Assembly: GCF_015767635.1 (NCBI RefSeq)
Contig: NZ_CP065230.1
Span: 2,232,001 to 2,296,000, forward strand
DNA from: Halomonas sp. A40-4
GTDB lineage: Bacteria > Pseudomonadota > Gammaproteobacteria > Pseudomonadales > Halomonadaceae
Length of the DNA stretch: 64,000 bases
Direction: 5' to 3'
Shown here in pieces: positions 17,552-27,061 of the stretch. Positions within the stretch are counted from its first letter, which is position 1, and each line of letters starts with the position of its first letter. Position numbers and translations under genes: made by a program. The notes under the pieces were generated by a model. It had not been told where the DNA came from, searched no databases, and saw nothing but the letters and a program-made list of their open reading frames with translations.

Positions 17552-18952
17552 TTAGGCACACTTAGTGTGTTCAAACAGCATCAGCGTTTCCATATGTGCA
17601 GTGTGCATGAACATGTCGGCCACTGCGACGCGGTTGATGCGGTAACCTGCATGCACAAGATGTGCCGCATCACGGGCAAGCGTGGCGGGATCACAGGAAA
17701 TATACATTATCCTGGCAACCGGATTGCGCGCCAGTGCTTGGCAAATGACCTCGGCCCCACTACGTGGCGGGTCAAGCACCAGTGCCTCCAGACCTTCGGC
17801 CTTGAGCAGTGAGGCGACGGTATCCGGGTCGCTGAGATCGGCCTGTTGGCCCGTCACATCAAGTCGATTTCGATGGGCATTATCCGCCAGCCGCTCGACC
17901 ATGGCAGGACTGCCTTCCACGGCATGTACACAAGCTCCGGCCGCTGCCATTGGCAGGCTGAAGTTACCGATACCGGCGAACAGGTCCATCGTTCGTTGGC
18001 CGGGCGAAAGCGCCAGCCAATGCATGGCAGTATTGACCATCTGCTGATTCACGGCGGCGTTGACTTGTAAAAAGTCACCAGGCGCAAAATGAAGAGTCAA
18101 CGGCGTCGCATCCGGCCTATCGAGGGTCTCTTCCAGTACCGGCGCTGCACCATACCAATGCAGTCTCGGGCTCTCACGCCCTAACCAGGTGCCTAAAGCG
18201 ACTTGGTGGTGGTCAGCAAACGCCTGCCAGCGCTCGGCGTCCAATGGATTGGCTTTCAATTGACGAACCAGAACGACTCGCTGGCTGGCGGTCGCCAGCA
18301 GTTCGATATGCCCAACCTGACGCGGGGCATCCAGCGTTGCCAGCAGATCGCGCAAGGGAGCAATCAGCGCTTGCAACCCATCGACCAGCACCACACAGCG
18401 TTCGATGTCGATCAGTCTGTGAGAATGGGCCGCTCGAAAGCCCAGCCGTGGATGGCCGTCAGCATCGACCTTAACGCCCAGGCGTGCCCGCCGACGGTAG
18501 CCCTGAACATCGTCGTGCAACGATTCGATCTCACCCAGTTCGATTCCCTGGCGGGCCATTAAATCGCGAACCACCTCCCTTTTATGCTCGCGCTGCGCCG
18601 CCACTGTCATGTGCTGAAGATCGCAGCCGCCGCAATGGCTGAAATGCGGGCACGGCGGCGCAACACGCTGCGCCGAGGGGGTCAGCAGATTTTTGACGTG
18701 CGCTTCGTCGTAGCGCTTGCGGGTCTGGTGAACCGCCACGTCAACGTACTCGCCGGGTAGCGCCTGGTCGATAAAAACCGTTTTGCCCTCGGCGTTGTGA
18801 GCCACCCCCCGGCCGTCATGCGCCAGGCGCTCTATCACCAGCGTGTTTGACTCTTGCGGCGACTGGCTCGAGGGTTTCGCCGTGGGTTGGCGTGCCAGCC
18901 CGGAATGCCCCGACGCGGGACGCGGCGGTCGCCGTTTTCCCAGCATGGCCAT
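17552..18952 (-). CDS. rlmD: 23S rRNA (uracil(1939)-C(5))-methyltransferase RlmD
   Basis: SAM-dependent RNA methyltransferase, 466 residues. After a basic N-terminal extension of some 35 residues comes a TRAM domain (LVIERLAHDGRGVAHN), then the [4Fe-4S] cysteines in CPHFSHCGGC with the fourth in ERCVVL, the SAM-binding stretch MDLFAGIGNFSLPMA, the catalytic region VLDPPRSGAE and the cysteine nucleophile in IMYISCDPATLARD. It lies between cysM (the two genes abut) and relA, the order known from Pseudomonas. Confidence 0.94.
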   Translation of the reverse strand: MAMLGKRRPPRPASGHSGLARQPTAKPSSQSPQESNTLVIERLAHDGRGVAHNAEGKTVFIDQALPGEYVDVAVHQTRKRYDEAHVKNLLTPSAQRVAPPCPHFSHCGGCDLQHMTVAAQREHKREVVRDLMARQGIELGEIESLHDDVQGYRRRARLGVKVDADGHPRLGFRAAHSHRLIDIERCVVLVDGLQALIAPLRDLLATLDAPRQVGHIELLATASQRVVLVRQLKANPLDAERWQAFADHHQVALGTWLGRESPRLHWYGAAPVLEETLDRPDATPLTLHFAPGDFLQVNAAVNQQMVNTAMHWLALSPGQRTMDLFAGIGNFSLPMAAAGACVHAVEGSPAMVERLADNAHRNRLDVTGQQADLSDPDTVASLLKAEGLEALVLDPPRSGAEVICQALARNPVARIMYISCDPATLARDAAHLVHAGYRINRVAVADMFMHTAHMETLMLFEHTKCA

Positions 18953-19849
18953 CTATACCTCCGGGGCAAACAAGCCCGTGGAAAGATAGCGATCTCCGCG
19001 ATCGCAGACGATAAACACGATCACGGCATTTTCCACCTGCTCGGCAATACGCAGCGCTCCCGCCAGGCTCCCGCCGGAGGAGACGCCCGCAAAAATGCCC
19101 TCTTCACGCGCCAGACGCCGCATGTGCTCCTCGGCTTCGTGCTGGGCAATATCCAGCGTGGCATCCACTCGTGGCGCTTCAAAGATGGCTGGCAGATATT
19201 CCTGCGGCCAGCGCCGGATCCCCGGAATGCTCGCCCCATCTGCTGGCTGCAGGCCAACAATCTGGATGGCAGGATTCTGCTCTTTCAGATAACGCGATAC
19301 CCCCATGATGGTACCGGTTGTCCCCATGGAGCTGACAAAATGGGTTACCTCGCCGCCCGTCTGCCGCCAGACTTCAGGGCCTGTCGTCCGATAGTGGGCC
19401 AGGGGATTGTCCGGATTGGCGAACTGGTTGAGCGGCTTGCCTTCCCCCAGAGCAATCATGCCGTCGGCAATATCCCGGGCTTCTTCCATGCCGCCTTCCT
19501 TACTTGCCGACACCAGCTCAGCGCCGAATGCTGCCATGGCCTGCTTACGCTCCTCGGATGCGCTCTCGGGCATTATCAGCACCATGCGGTAACCCTTAAT
19601 GGCAGCGGCCATCGCCAGGGCAATCCCGGTATTGCCCGATGTGGCCTCGATCAGCGTGTCGCCGGGCGTAATATCGCCGCGCGCTTCTGCCTCGCTGAGC
19701 ATCGACAACGCGGGCCGGTCTTTCACCGACCCTGCCGGATTGTTACCTTCCAGTTTCGCCAGGAGGGTATTGTTGCGCCCCGCGCTGATACGCTTCAGAC
19801 GCACCAACGGCGTGTTGCCAACCACCTCTTCTAACGTGGGATAATCCAT
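18953..19849 (-). CDS. cysM: Cysteine synthase B
   Basis: PLP-dependent O-acetylserine sulfhydrylase B, 298 residues. The PLP lysine is in NPAGSVKDRPAL, the substrate loop in EATSGNTGIALA, and the phosphate-binding glycines in SSMGTTGTIMG. CysM enzymes can use thiosulfate as well as sulfide. It is divergent from gacS with under 100 bases between, and abuts rlmD downstream. Confidence 0.93.
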   Translation of the reverse strand: MDYPTLEEVVGNTPLVRLKRISAGRNNTLLAKLEGNNPAGSVKDRPALSMLSEAEARGDITPGDTLIEATSGNTGIALAMAAAIKGYRMVLIMPESASEERKQAMAAFGAELVSASKEGGMEEARDIADGMIALGEGKPLNQFANPDNPLAHYRTTGPEVWRQTGGEVTHFVSSMGTTGTIMGVSRYLKEQNPAIQIVGLQPADGASIPGIRRWPQEYLPAIFEAPRVDATLDIAQHEAEEHMRRLAREEGIFAGVSSGGSLAGALRIAEQVENAVIVFIVCDRGDRYLSTGLFAPEV

Positions 19850-19941
19850 CGCATCAATTCCTTATCGTGATCGTTACCTACATTATATCGGTGCTAACGT
19901 ACACTGGACAGGTAACCCTCTTGAATCAGCAGGCTGCTTTC

Positions 19942-22638
19942 ATGTCTTTGAACACGCGACTTCTTTTTGCGCTGCTTGGCCTTCCGCTTGTGGTCTATGC
20001 CTGCATGGCGATACTGCTCATCATCCAAAACGACCAAAAAGCCCACGCACTGTTAGAGGAGCGTATTGTAAGCGCCAGTCACGCCATTGCCCCCGACATG
20101 GCAGAGGCGTTACTGGAAACAGATATTGATCAGTTGGACACCCACGTTGCCGCCTTCCTGGCACAGCCGAGCATCAGTTCAGTCACCATCTTCGATGATC
20201 ACAAAAACCGTCTCATGGTGCGCGGGCGCACCAACTCAGCATCACCGCTCTCGTCATATCCCGATACCACACAACTGGTCACCACTGATGATGGATGGCG
20301 CTTGCAAGCTCCTCTGGAGGCGTCGACGACAGGCAACGAGCCTCCCTCACGAGCGGGGTGGCTCGAAGCCACGATTGACACCTATTCACTAAACCTTGCT
20401 CGCTATCAGATGATTGCCAGTTTAAGCCTGGGCGGCATGCTTCTCGGGCTTTGCCTGTTCCTGATTGCCTTTGCGATCAGCCGCTATGTCACGCGGCCCA
20501 TTGAAGAGGCAAACCATGCACTTTATCGCCTGACGCGGGGCGATTATGAGCAAACGGCGATGTCACATGACGCCGTCGAGCTTAACCGGTTAGCCCAACA
20601 GATCAATGCCCTTGCCCGTCATCTCCAAAGCGCCAAACATGACATGCAAACGCAAATCGAACAGGCGACCAGCGAACTCCAGGAATCCATGGAGACCATC
20701 GAAGAACAGAATATCAAGCTCGACTTGGCCCATCGCAGCGCGGTGCGGGCCAATACGGTGAAGTCGGAGTTTCTCGCCAACATGAGTCACGAGATCCGTA
20801 CACCACTGAACGGGATCATCGGATTTTGTCGGCTACTGGGCCGTTCGTCCCTGGATGACCGGCAGCGCGATTGGCTACAGCACGTGCATAGGGCCTGCGA
20901 TAACCTGCTCATGCTGGTCAACGATGTGCTCGACTTTTCCAAGCTGGAAGCCAACCGGCTAACCCTGGAAGAAGCCGATATCGACATCGTGACGCTGGTT
21001 GATGAGGTTCTCGGCCTGCATGCCCCCGAAGCCCAGCGTAAACACCTTCATCTGGTGGCCATGGTGTACGACGATGTGCCAACACCGCTCAGCGGCGACC
21101 CGCTCAGACTGCACCAGGTGCTCAATAACCTGCTCAGCAATGCCCTCAAGTTTACCCATCAGGGCGATGTGGTCGTCAGGGTCATGCTGGAGCACTATGC
21201 GGGCAAACATGTCGTGCTGAATATCAGCGTCAGCGATACAGGCATCGGCCTGAGCGAAGAACACCAGCAACAGTTATTCAGCGCCTTTTCTCAAGCCGAG
21301 CCCAGCCACCCCCGGCAGTTTGGCGGCAGCGGGCTCGGCTTGACCATCTGCCGTCAGCTCATTCACCGTATGGGGGGCGAGATCAGCGTCGAGAGCGAAC
21401 TGAATAAAGGCTCGACGTTCTCTTTTACCCTGCCCCTCCAGGCCACCCACGCCGACGAGCGCAGCCCAGAGCTGCGCCTTGACGGTCCGATCATCCGCGT
21501 TCACGAACCACACACCACCACGCGCCATGTGCTGGATCATCTACTGGAGCGCTGGGGAGCAATGCCGGTCGCGCTTTCCAGCAACGCGGCCAGCGATTTG
21601 TTGCTCATCAGTCTTGACCAGGATGATTTACAACCCAAGGCGCTTAGCCAGTGGCAGGACATCATCCGTGCCGCCGAGTGTCCCGTACTGGTGCTGGTCA
21701 ACGGGTCAAGCTTTGAACTGCCAAAACTCGATTTTCCGTTCAAAGGCGAGCTGCTTTGCAAGCCATTTACCCGTTCGCAACTGGCTGTCTCGCTGACGCA
21801 TCTATTGGTGTCGGTCAGCGAAGTCCCCTCCCTCCAAAACGCTCCTCTTCCGGCGTTACCTGCCGCGGACGAGGGGTATCGATTATTGGTTGTCGACGAC
21901 AATACATCCAACCGACAACTGCTCAGTGCGTTATTGGAGGCACCCGGTCGGCACATTACCTTGGCGGAAAGCGGTCATGAAGCGATCAAGATTGGTCGGG
22001 AGCAGACGTTTGACATGGTGTTCATGGATATCCGCATGCCTGAGATGGATGGTGTCCAAGCCACCCAGACGCTGCGACGCATCAGCAATGCCTGGAGCCG
22101 CTGTCCGATCATTGCGGTGACCGCGCACGCGTTGAATAGTGAGCGTCAGCACTGGCTGGCCGAAGGGCTGGACGACGTGATTATCAAGCCGATAGACGAA
22201 CATGACTTGAACCAATTGCTCAACCGGTTCCTGGGCATTGACGCACCGGATTCAGCGCCCTTGCCGACTAAAAAGCTGCCCAGCGAAACATCCACATCTG
22301 CCACGTTACCGGTAATCGACCTGACGCTGGGTACACGCCTGGCCGGCGGCAAGGATGACATTGCACGGGCCCAGATCAAGCGCCTGATCGACAATTTGCC
22401 CGCCACGCGGCAAGCCATGGATGCCGCTCATCAGCAGCGCGACATTGAAGCGCTGCTGGACAGCGTCCACGACCTGAACGGTGCCAGCCGCTACTGCGGG
22501 ACCCCCGAGTTAGCACTGATTGTCGAGACCCTGGAAACCCGGCTGCGCACCAGCGGGCTGGACCATGCGGACACCCTCATCAACGATCTTTACCGGGCCA
22601 TGGACAAGCTCATTGCCCAGCGGGGCACGCTTGGCTAG
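19942..22638 (+). CDS. gacS: Hybrid sensor histidine kinase GacS/BarA
   Basis: Membrane hybrid kinase (898 residues from this start), partner of a GacA/UvrY regulator elsewhere. Order: TM1 (5-30), periplasmic sensor, TM2 (about 156-178), HAMP (RYVTRPIEEANHAL), HisKA with the phospho-histidine in NMSHEIRTPLNG (about 281), HATPase with SDTGIGLS and GGSGLGLTICRQL, a degenerate receiver-like region (about 515-630) without the acidic pocket, a true receiver (VVDDNTSNRQ, phospho-Asp in FMDIRMPEMDG), and a C-terminal Hpt domain (VHDLNGASRYCG). The frame is open from 19867; I chose 19942 (MSLNTRLLFALLGLPL) from family N-termini. The position next to cysM-rlmD-relA matches Pseudomonas. Confidence 0.92.
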   Translation: MSLNTRLLFALLGLPLVVYACMAILLIIQNDQKAHALLEERIVSASHAIAPDMAEALLETDIDQLDTHVAAFLAQPSISSVTIFDDHKNRLMVRGRTNSASPLSSYPDTTQLVTTDDGWRLQAPLEASTTGNEPPSRAGWLEATIDTYSLNLARYQMIASLSLGGMLLGLCLFLIAFAISRYVTRPIEEANHALYRLTRGDYEQTAMSHDAVELNRLAQQINALARHLQSAKHDMQTQIEQATSELQESMETIEEQNIKLDLAHRSAVRANTVKSEFLANMSHEIRTPLNGIIGFCRLLGRSSLDDRQRDWLQHVHRACDNLLMLVNDVLDFSKLEANRLTLEEADIDIVTLVDEVLGLHAPEAQRKHLHLVAMVYDDVPTPLSGDPLRLHQVLNNLLSNALKFTHQGDVVVRVMLEHYAGKHVVLNISVSDTGIGLSEEHQQQLFSAFSQAEPSHPRQFGGSGLGLTICRQLIHRMGGEISVESELNKGSTFSFTLPLQATHADERSPELRLDGPIIRVHEPHTTTRHVLDHLLERWGAMPVALSSNAASDLLLISLDQDDLQPKALSQWQDIIRAAECPVLVLVNGSSFELPKLDFPFKGELLCKPFTRSQLAVSLTHLLVSVSEVPSLQNAPLPALPAADEGYRLLVVDDNTSNRQLLSALLEAPGRHITLAESGHEAIKIGREQTFDMVFMDIRMPEMDGVQATQTLRRISNAWSRCPIIAVTAHALNSERQHWLAEGLDDVIIKPIDEHDLNQLLNRFLGIDAPDSAPLPTKKLPSETSTSATLPVIDLTLGTRLAGGKDDIARAQIKRLIDNLPATRQAMDAAHQQRDIEALLDSVHDLNGASRYCGTPELALIVETLETRLRTSGLDHADTLINDLYRAMDKLIAQRGTLG

Positions 22639-22680
22639 GACGACCTAGCTTTCCAGGACCACTTAGCTTTCCAGGACTAC
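22638..22680. repeat. 18-bp tandem repeat across the gacS/acpS junction
   Basis: Two full copies and a partial third of a unit like GGACCACTTAGCTTTCCA (22638-22655, 22656-22673, 22674-22680). On the minus strand each unit spells the last codons of acpS (VVLES plus stop), so the acpS end appears duplicated behind its own stop codon. Confidence 0.8.
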
Positions 22681-23040
22681 AAACGCAATGGCATAGTCAT
22701 CTTCATCGCTTAACGTGATATGCAGAGCGGCCACCCCGGCGGCTGACGCTTTCTCGGCGGCAGCCCCCTGGAGGTTAAAGTAGGGTTTGCCCAGGGCATC
22801 ATTGAGCACCTGAATATCGCGCCACTGCAACCCATGCCGCAATCCCAGGCCCAGCGCTTTGACAAAAGCCTCTTTGGCCGCAAACCGCTTGGCCAGAAAG
22901 GCGACGGGATGCGCTTTCTGCTGCCACATGACGTGTTCTTCAGGGCCCAGGATACGCAGTGCGAAGCGCGGTCCATGACGCTTTAAGGCCCGCTCAAAAC
23001 GCTCTATCCGCGCTATATCTGAGCCGATACCGACGATCAC
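22663..23040 (-). CDS. acpS: Holo-[acyl-carrier-protein] synthase
   Basis: Transfers 4'-phosphopantetheine from CoA to the serine of ACP, activating AcpP for fatty acid synthesis. 125 residues, with the Mg-binding motif near the start (VGIGSDIARIERFERAL) and the second signature FLAKRFAAKEAFVKALG. It is three bases from pdxJ upstream, the common pdxJ-acpS pairing. Confidence 0.95.
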   Translation of the reverse strand: MIVGIGSDIARIERFERALKRHGPRFALRILGPEEHVMWQQKAHPVAFLAKRFAAKEAFVKALGLGLRHGLQWRDIQVLNDALGKPYFNLQGAAAEKASAAGVAALHITLSDEDDYAIAFVVLES

Positions 23041-23043
23041 GGA

Positions 23044-23868
23044 TCACTGCCCACAGCAGCCATCATGGACATGACCGTGCTGCTCCTCATGTTCATGGTC
23101 ATGAGCATCCAGCGCCGCCATCAGACCGGCTTCCTGACCCGCGATTATCAACCGTTTCATCTCGGCAACGGCGTCTTTCAGACCAACAAAGAGAGCGCGT
23201 GCAATAATCGCGTGGCCGATATTCAACTCATTGATGCCCGGCAATGCGGCGATGGCCTCAGCGTTATGGTAATGCAGCCCGTGGCCGGCATTGACCACCA
23301 GCCCAAGTGATACCGCGTGCGTGGCGGCAGCGGTTAACCGCTGGTACTCGGCCGTGGCTGTCTCACTGCCCGGGCGCGCCTCGGCATACGCCCCGGTGTG
23401 CAATTCAACGACCGGTGCGCCCGCCCGCTGCGCTGCGTCGATCTGGTCCGCGTCGGGATCGATAAATAACGACACTTCGCAACCGGCTGCCGCCAGTCGC
23501 TGGCAGGCACTGGCCACGGCGTCGAAGCCTCCCACCACGTCGAGACCGCCTTCCGTGGTCAATTCTTCGCGCTTCTCGGGGACCAGGCATACATGGGCCG
23601 GACGAATGTCCTCGGCCAGCGCCAGCATCTCTTCAGTTACCGCCATCTCCAGGTTCATGCGCGTATTGAGCACCTCGGCCAGCAGCTTCACGTCGCGCAG
23701 CTGAATATGGCGGCGGTCTTCGCGCAGGTGCACGGTAATGCCGTCGGCGCCCGCCTCTTCGGCTAACAGCGCGGCCTGAACGGGATCCGGATAGCGGGTG
23801 CCGCGTGCCTGACGCAGCGTGGCAATGTGATCGATGTTGACGCCTAACAGTATCCGGGGGGGATGCAT
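23044..23868 (-). CDS. pdxJ: Pyridoxine 5'-phosphate synthase PdxJ with His-rich tail
   Basis: Condenses 3-amino-2-oxopropyl phosphate with deoxyxylulose 5-phosphate in vitamin B6 synthesis. A TIM barrel beginning [18 protein letters not shown], with [16 protein letters not shown] and [30 protein letters not shown] phosphate-binding elements near the end. At 274 residues it is about 25-30 longer than E. coli PdxJ (243); the excess is a C-terminal tail ([20 protein letters not shown]) with six histidines and two cysteines. That tail looks metal-binding and is not part of the barrel. GGAGG precedes the ATG. Confidence 0.95.
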   Translation of the reverse strand: MHPPRILLGVNIDHIATLRQARGTRYPDPVQAALLAEEAGADGITVHLREDRRHIQLRDVKLLAEVLNTRMNLEMAVTEEMLALAEDIRPAHVCLVPEKREELTTEGGLDVVGGFDAVASACQRLAAAGCEVSLFIDPDADQIDAAQRAGAPVVELHTGAYAEARPGSETATAEYQRLTAAATHAVSLGLVVNAGHGLHYHNAEAIAALPGINELNIGHAIIARALFVGLKDAVAEMKRLIIAGQEAGLMAALDAHDHEHEEQHGHVHDGCCGQ

Positions 23869-23900
23869 AAATGGCCTCCAGTTTTATAAAGGATGATTAC

Positions 23901-24599
23901 CTAACGTTGGCGACGCTGGGCAAGATCGCGCATCAATTCCCGGGAGCGTAATGCAGTGGTCCCCAGATGCGGCGCCAGCGCGGCGCGCATGACGGCCTTC
24001 AACGCGTTGGCAAGCGTCGGTTCCTGCCAGTCATGTTGATCAATATAGCGTAGGGTGCGACCGTCCAGCCCTTTGGCGGCCGGGATGAACGCCCGGCTGG
24101 CGGCATCGAATCGGTACTGGGCCTGAGGGTCGAGCGCGCCACCGTCAGGGGTGCAGAAGCGTGGCGTGGCGTCCAGGACCTCCAGCAGCGACCATTCGTA
24201 ACGGCGCAGCGCCAGCGCACGGGCGGCAGGCATCGGCAGCGCCTCCAGCAAGGCGGTGTAAAAGGCAAAGACATTGCCTGCGGGCAGTTCCAGCGGCAGC
24301 AGGCGAGTCGCAATCTCGTTGGCATAAAACCCACAAAGCAGGCCCTCGCCCGCCAACAGCGCTGTCGCTCCCCGTGATTCCATCAGGTTCAGCCGCTTGA
24401 GCTCACGTTCGCCTCGCCAGGTTACTAGAAGAGGAGTAAAAGGCTGAAGCCGCTGGCGCGATTTTGACGTGGGTCGCTGACCGCCCTGGGCGACCGCTCG
24501 GATACGCCCATGGTGGAGTGTCAACAGATCCACCAGCGCACTGGTTTCGCGGTATGGCCTTCGGTGAAGCAGGAAGGCCGGCTCCGCCGACATTGCCAT
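23901..24599 (-). CDS. recO: DNA repair protein RecO
   Basis: Recombination mediator that works with RecR to load RecA on SSB-coated DNA. An N-terminal OB-fold (AFLLHRRPYRETSALVDLLT) is followed by a helical C-terminal domain (LLCGFYANEIATRLLP, then DVLDATPRFCTPDGGAL-like core). About 232 residues. A TTG lies two codons upstream at 24605, but ATG 24599 (or 24593) is more likely; translation probably follows that of era, whose stop is two bases before this start. Confidence 0.9.
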   Translation of the reverse strand: MAMSAEPAFLLHRRPYRETSALVDLLTLHHGRIRAVAQGGQRPTSKSRQRLQPFTPLLVTWRGERELKRLNLMESRGATALLAGEGLLCGFYANEIATRLLPLELPAGNVFAFYTALLEALPMPAARALALRRYEWSLLEVLDATPRFCTPDGGALDPQAQYRFDAASRAFIPAAKGLDGRTLRYIDQHDWQEPTLANALKAVMRAALAPHLGTTALRSRELMRDLAQRRQR

Positions 24600-24601
24600 G
24601 C

Positions 24602-25501
24602 TCAATCGAGATCGTAGCCCAGGCTCTTCAGCGCGCGCTCATCGTCTGACCAGCCACGTTTAACCTTCACCCACAGATTCAGCATGACTTTGGTACCCAG
24701 CGCACGCTCCATATCCAGGCGCGCCTCACGGCCAATGCTCTTGATGCGCTCGCCATTTTCACCGATCAAAATGACTTTCTGCCCCTGGCGTTCCACCAGA
24801 ATCAGCGCACTGATGTGGGTCACGCGCTCAGTTTCGCGAAACTCTTCTATTTCCACGGTCATCTGATAGGGCAACTCGTCACCCAACTGGCGCATGACTT
24901 TTTCCCGCACCAGCTCAGCCGCCATGAACCGCAGGCTACGATCGGTAATCTGGTCTTCGGGGAAATAGTGAATGCTTTCGGGAAGATGCTTGGCAACCTC
25001 TTCCTCGAGGGTATCTACCTGGGTACCATGCTTGGCGGAAATGGGCACAATGGCGGCAAACTCACGGCGCGCTCCCACCTCGGAAAGCCAGGGGAGCAGG
25101 TCGCTTTTGTCATTGAGACGGTCCACCTTGTTAACCGCCAGGATGATGGGCGCATCGACGTGTTCAAGGCGCTTAAGCACCGCTTGGTCCTCATCGGTCC
25201 AACGAGTGCGGTCAATAATGAACACGACACAGTCAACGTCACGCAGGGCCTGGGTCGCCGCCTGGTTCATGAACCGGTTAATCGCTTTATTGCGATCTTT
25301 GGACATGATGTGCATGCCCGGTGTATCGACGTAAATAAACTGGGCGTCGCCTTCCGTCTTGATCCCCATCACCTGGTGGCGTGTGGTCTGCGGCCGCCGG
25401 GAGGTAATCGAAATCTTCTGCCCCAGAATACGATTCATCAAAGTGGATTTGCCGACATTGGGGCGGCCGACAATCGCAACGAATCCACAGGACTGGCTCA
25501 T
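24602..25501 (-). CDS. era: GTPase Era
   Basis: Essential GTPase for 16S rRNA maturation and 30S assembly. 299 residues with G1 ([12 protein letters not shown]), G3 (DTPGMH), G4 (NKVD) and a C-terminal KH domain ([17 protein letters not shown]). It overlaps rnc by four bases (ATGA); RNase III and Era act on the same precursor rRNA, and rnc-era-recO is a conserved operon. Confidence 0.96.
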   Translation of the reverse strand: MSQSCGFVAIVGRPNVGKSTLMNRILGQKISITSRRPQTTRHQVMGIKTEGDAQFIYVDTPGMHIMSKDRNKAINRFMNQAATQALRDVDCVVFIIDRTRWTDEDQAVLKRLEHVDAPIILAVNKVDRLNDKSDLLPWLSEVGARREFAAIVPISAKHGTQVDTLEEEVAKHLPESIHYFPEDQITDRSLRFMAAELVREKVMRQLGDELPYQMTVEIEEFRETERVTHISALILVERQGQKVILIGENGERIKSIGREARLDMERALGTKVMLNLWVKVKRGWSDDERALKSLGYDLD

Positions 25502-26190
25502 GCATTGTCTCCAGGACGTTTTTCAAGGTGGGCGAGCGCTTCTTCAGCGGCTTGCTGTTCTGCGTGGCGACGGCTGGGGCCTTTGCCCGTTGTGTGTTCG
25601 CTCAGCAGATCAATGTAACATTCCACAGTGAACATCTGGGCGTGAGCCTCCCCCTTGACGCTAACCACTTCGTAGCGGGGTAGCGCCGCCTGGCGAGACT
25701 GAAGAAATTCCTGCAGCCGTGTTTTAGGGTCTTTCTGGGTGTCCTGCAGCGATATACCCGCCAGCCGTTCGGCGTACCATGACAGGACACGCTCGCGAAC
25801 GGCATCCATGCCTGCATCCAGGTAGATGGCACCGATCACCGCTTCTACCGCATCCGCCAGAATCGATTCCCGGCGATGCCCGCCGCTTTTCATTTCGCCT
25901 GAGCCTAACCGTAAGCATTCACCAAAAGTCATTTCCCTGGCCAGCTCTGCCAGCGTTTGTCCTTTAACCAGACGCGCCCTCAGGCGCGATAGCTGACCTT
26001 CACGGGCCTGCGGAAAACGCTCATAAAGGGCTTCCGCAATCACGAAATTGACGATGGAATCGCCCAGAAACTCCAGGCGTTCATTATTGCGGCCGCCGTA
26101 ACTGCGGTGGGTCATGGCCAGCTCTATCAGCGTAATATCGCCGAAGGTATGGCCAATACGTCGGCAAAAAGCGGTTAACGAAGTACTCAC
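25498..26190 (-). CDS. rnc: Ribonuclease III
   Basis: Double-strand-specific endoribonuclease for rRNA and mRNA processing, 230 residues. The signature [15 protein letters not shown] holds metal-binding acidic residues; the second site is in [17 protein letters not shown] dsRNA-binding domain follows ([12 protein letters not shown] to the [16 protein letters not shown] stretch). The start is GTG. The DUF4845 gene often found between lepB and rnc is absent. Confidence 0.95.
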   Translation of the reverse strand: MSTSLTAFCRRIGHTFGDITLIELAMTHRSYGGRNNERLEFLGDSIVNFVIAEALYERFPQAREGQLSRLRARLVKGQTLAELAREMTFGECLRLGSGEMKSGGHRRESILADAVEAVIGAIYLDAGMDAVRERVLSWYAERLAGISLQDTQKDPKTRLQEFLQSRQAALPRYEVVSVKGEAHAQMFTVECYIDLLSEHTTGKGPSRRHAEQQAAEEALAHLEKRPGDNA

Positions 26191-26251
26191 GGGGCCCCTA
26201 CGTCATTGACGTCGACTAAAAATAAATGGTTATACATGACGATTGTTTTCA

Positions 26252-27046
26252 TTACTCAATACGGCGCACGTCGGTAAAGCTTGGCAGACCACCATCCCAG
26301 TGCATCCAGACAGCAAAGGCGCGCCCGACAATATTGTCTTCAGGCACAAACCCCCAGTAACGGCTGTCGTTGGAGTGGTCGCGGTTGTCGCCCATGGTGA
26401 AATAGTGGCCTTCGGGCACCTCCACCTCACGCATCTGCGGCCCGGGATCACGGGGGTTGTTATAGATATAATGCTCCACGTCACCTAAACGCTCTTCAAA
26501 TAACGGCTGCTGAGTCGCGCTCTCTTCCATCAGCTCCTTGGGCACCGGCTCGCCATTGATGTACAGCTGTTTGCCTTCATAGCGAATCTGGTCACCAGGC
26601 AGACCTACCACGCGTTTGATGAAGTTGACCGAGGGCTCTTCAGGGAAGCGAAACACCATGACATCGCCACGTTCAGGATCATCGACTTCAAGGAACCGCG
26701 TATTGACGACCGGTAGGCGCAGGCCATAAGCGAACTTGTTGACCAGAATAAAGTCGCCCACCTCAAGGGTCGGACGCATCGACCCGGAAGGGATTTGAAA
26801 CGGCTCAACGATAAAGCTGCGTACCACCAGCACGACCAGCAATACCGGGAAGAATGAGCGCGAATAATCGACTAGCCATGGCTCTTTAAGCAGCTTTTCC
26901 CGGGTGGCCGGGTCCAACCCCTCTTGGGTATTGGCGTCGGCGCGCTCGACACGCTCCCGACGCTTGGGACGCAGCCAAACCACATCAAGCAAATAGATAA
27001 CGCCAGAAAGCGCAACGGCAAGTACCAGCAGTAATGCAAAATCCAT
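26252..27046 (-). CDS. lepB: Signal peptidase I
   Basis: Membrane-bound protease that removes signal peptides, 264 residues. Two N-terminal hydrophobic segments, the catalytic serine in QIPSGSMRPTLEVGD, the catalytic lysine in NFIKRVVGLPGD, and the family motif GDNRDHSNDSRYWG. It sits 15 bases downstream of lepA, the standard pairing. Confidence 0.95.
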   Translation of the reverse strand: MDFALLLVLAVALSGVIYLLDVVWLRPKRRERVERADANTQEGLDPATREKLLKEPWLVDYSRSFFPVLLVVLVVRSFIVEPFQIPSGSMRPTLEVGDFILVNKFAYGLRLPVVNTRFLEVDDPERGDVMVFRFPEEPSVNFIKRVVGLPGDQIRYEGKQLYINGEPVPKELMEESATQQPLFEERLGDVEHYIYNNPRDPGPQMREVEVPEGHYFTMGDNRDHSNDSRYWGFVPEDNIVGRAFAVWMHWDGGLPSFTDVRRIE

Positions 27047-27061
27047 GGGTGGACGTCTTCC

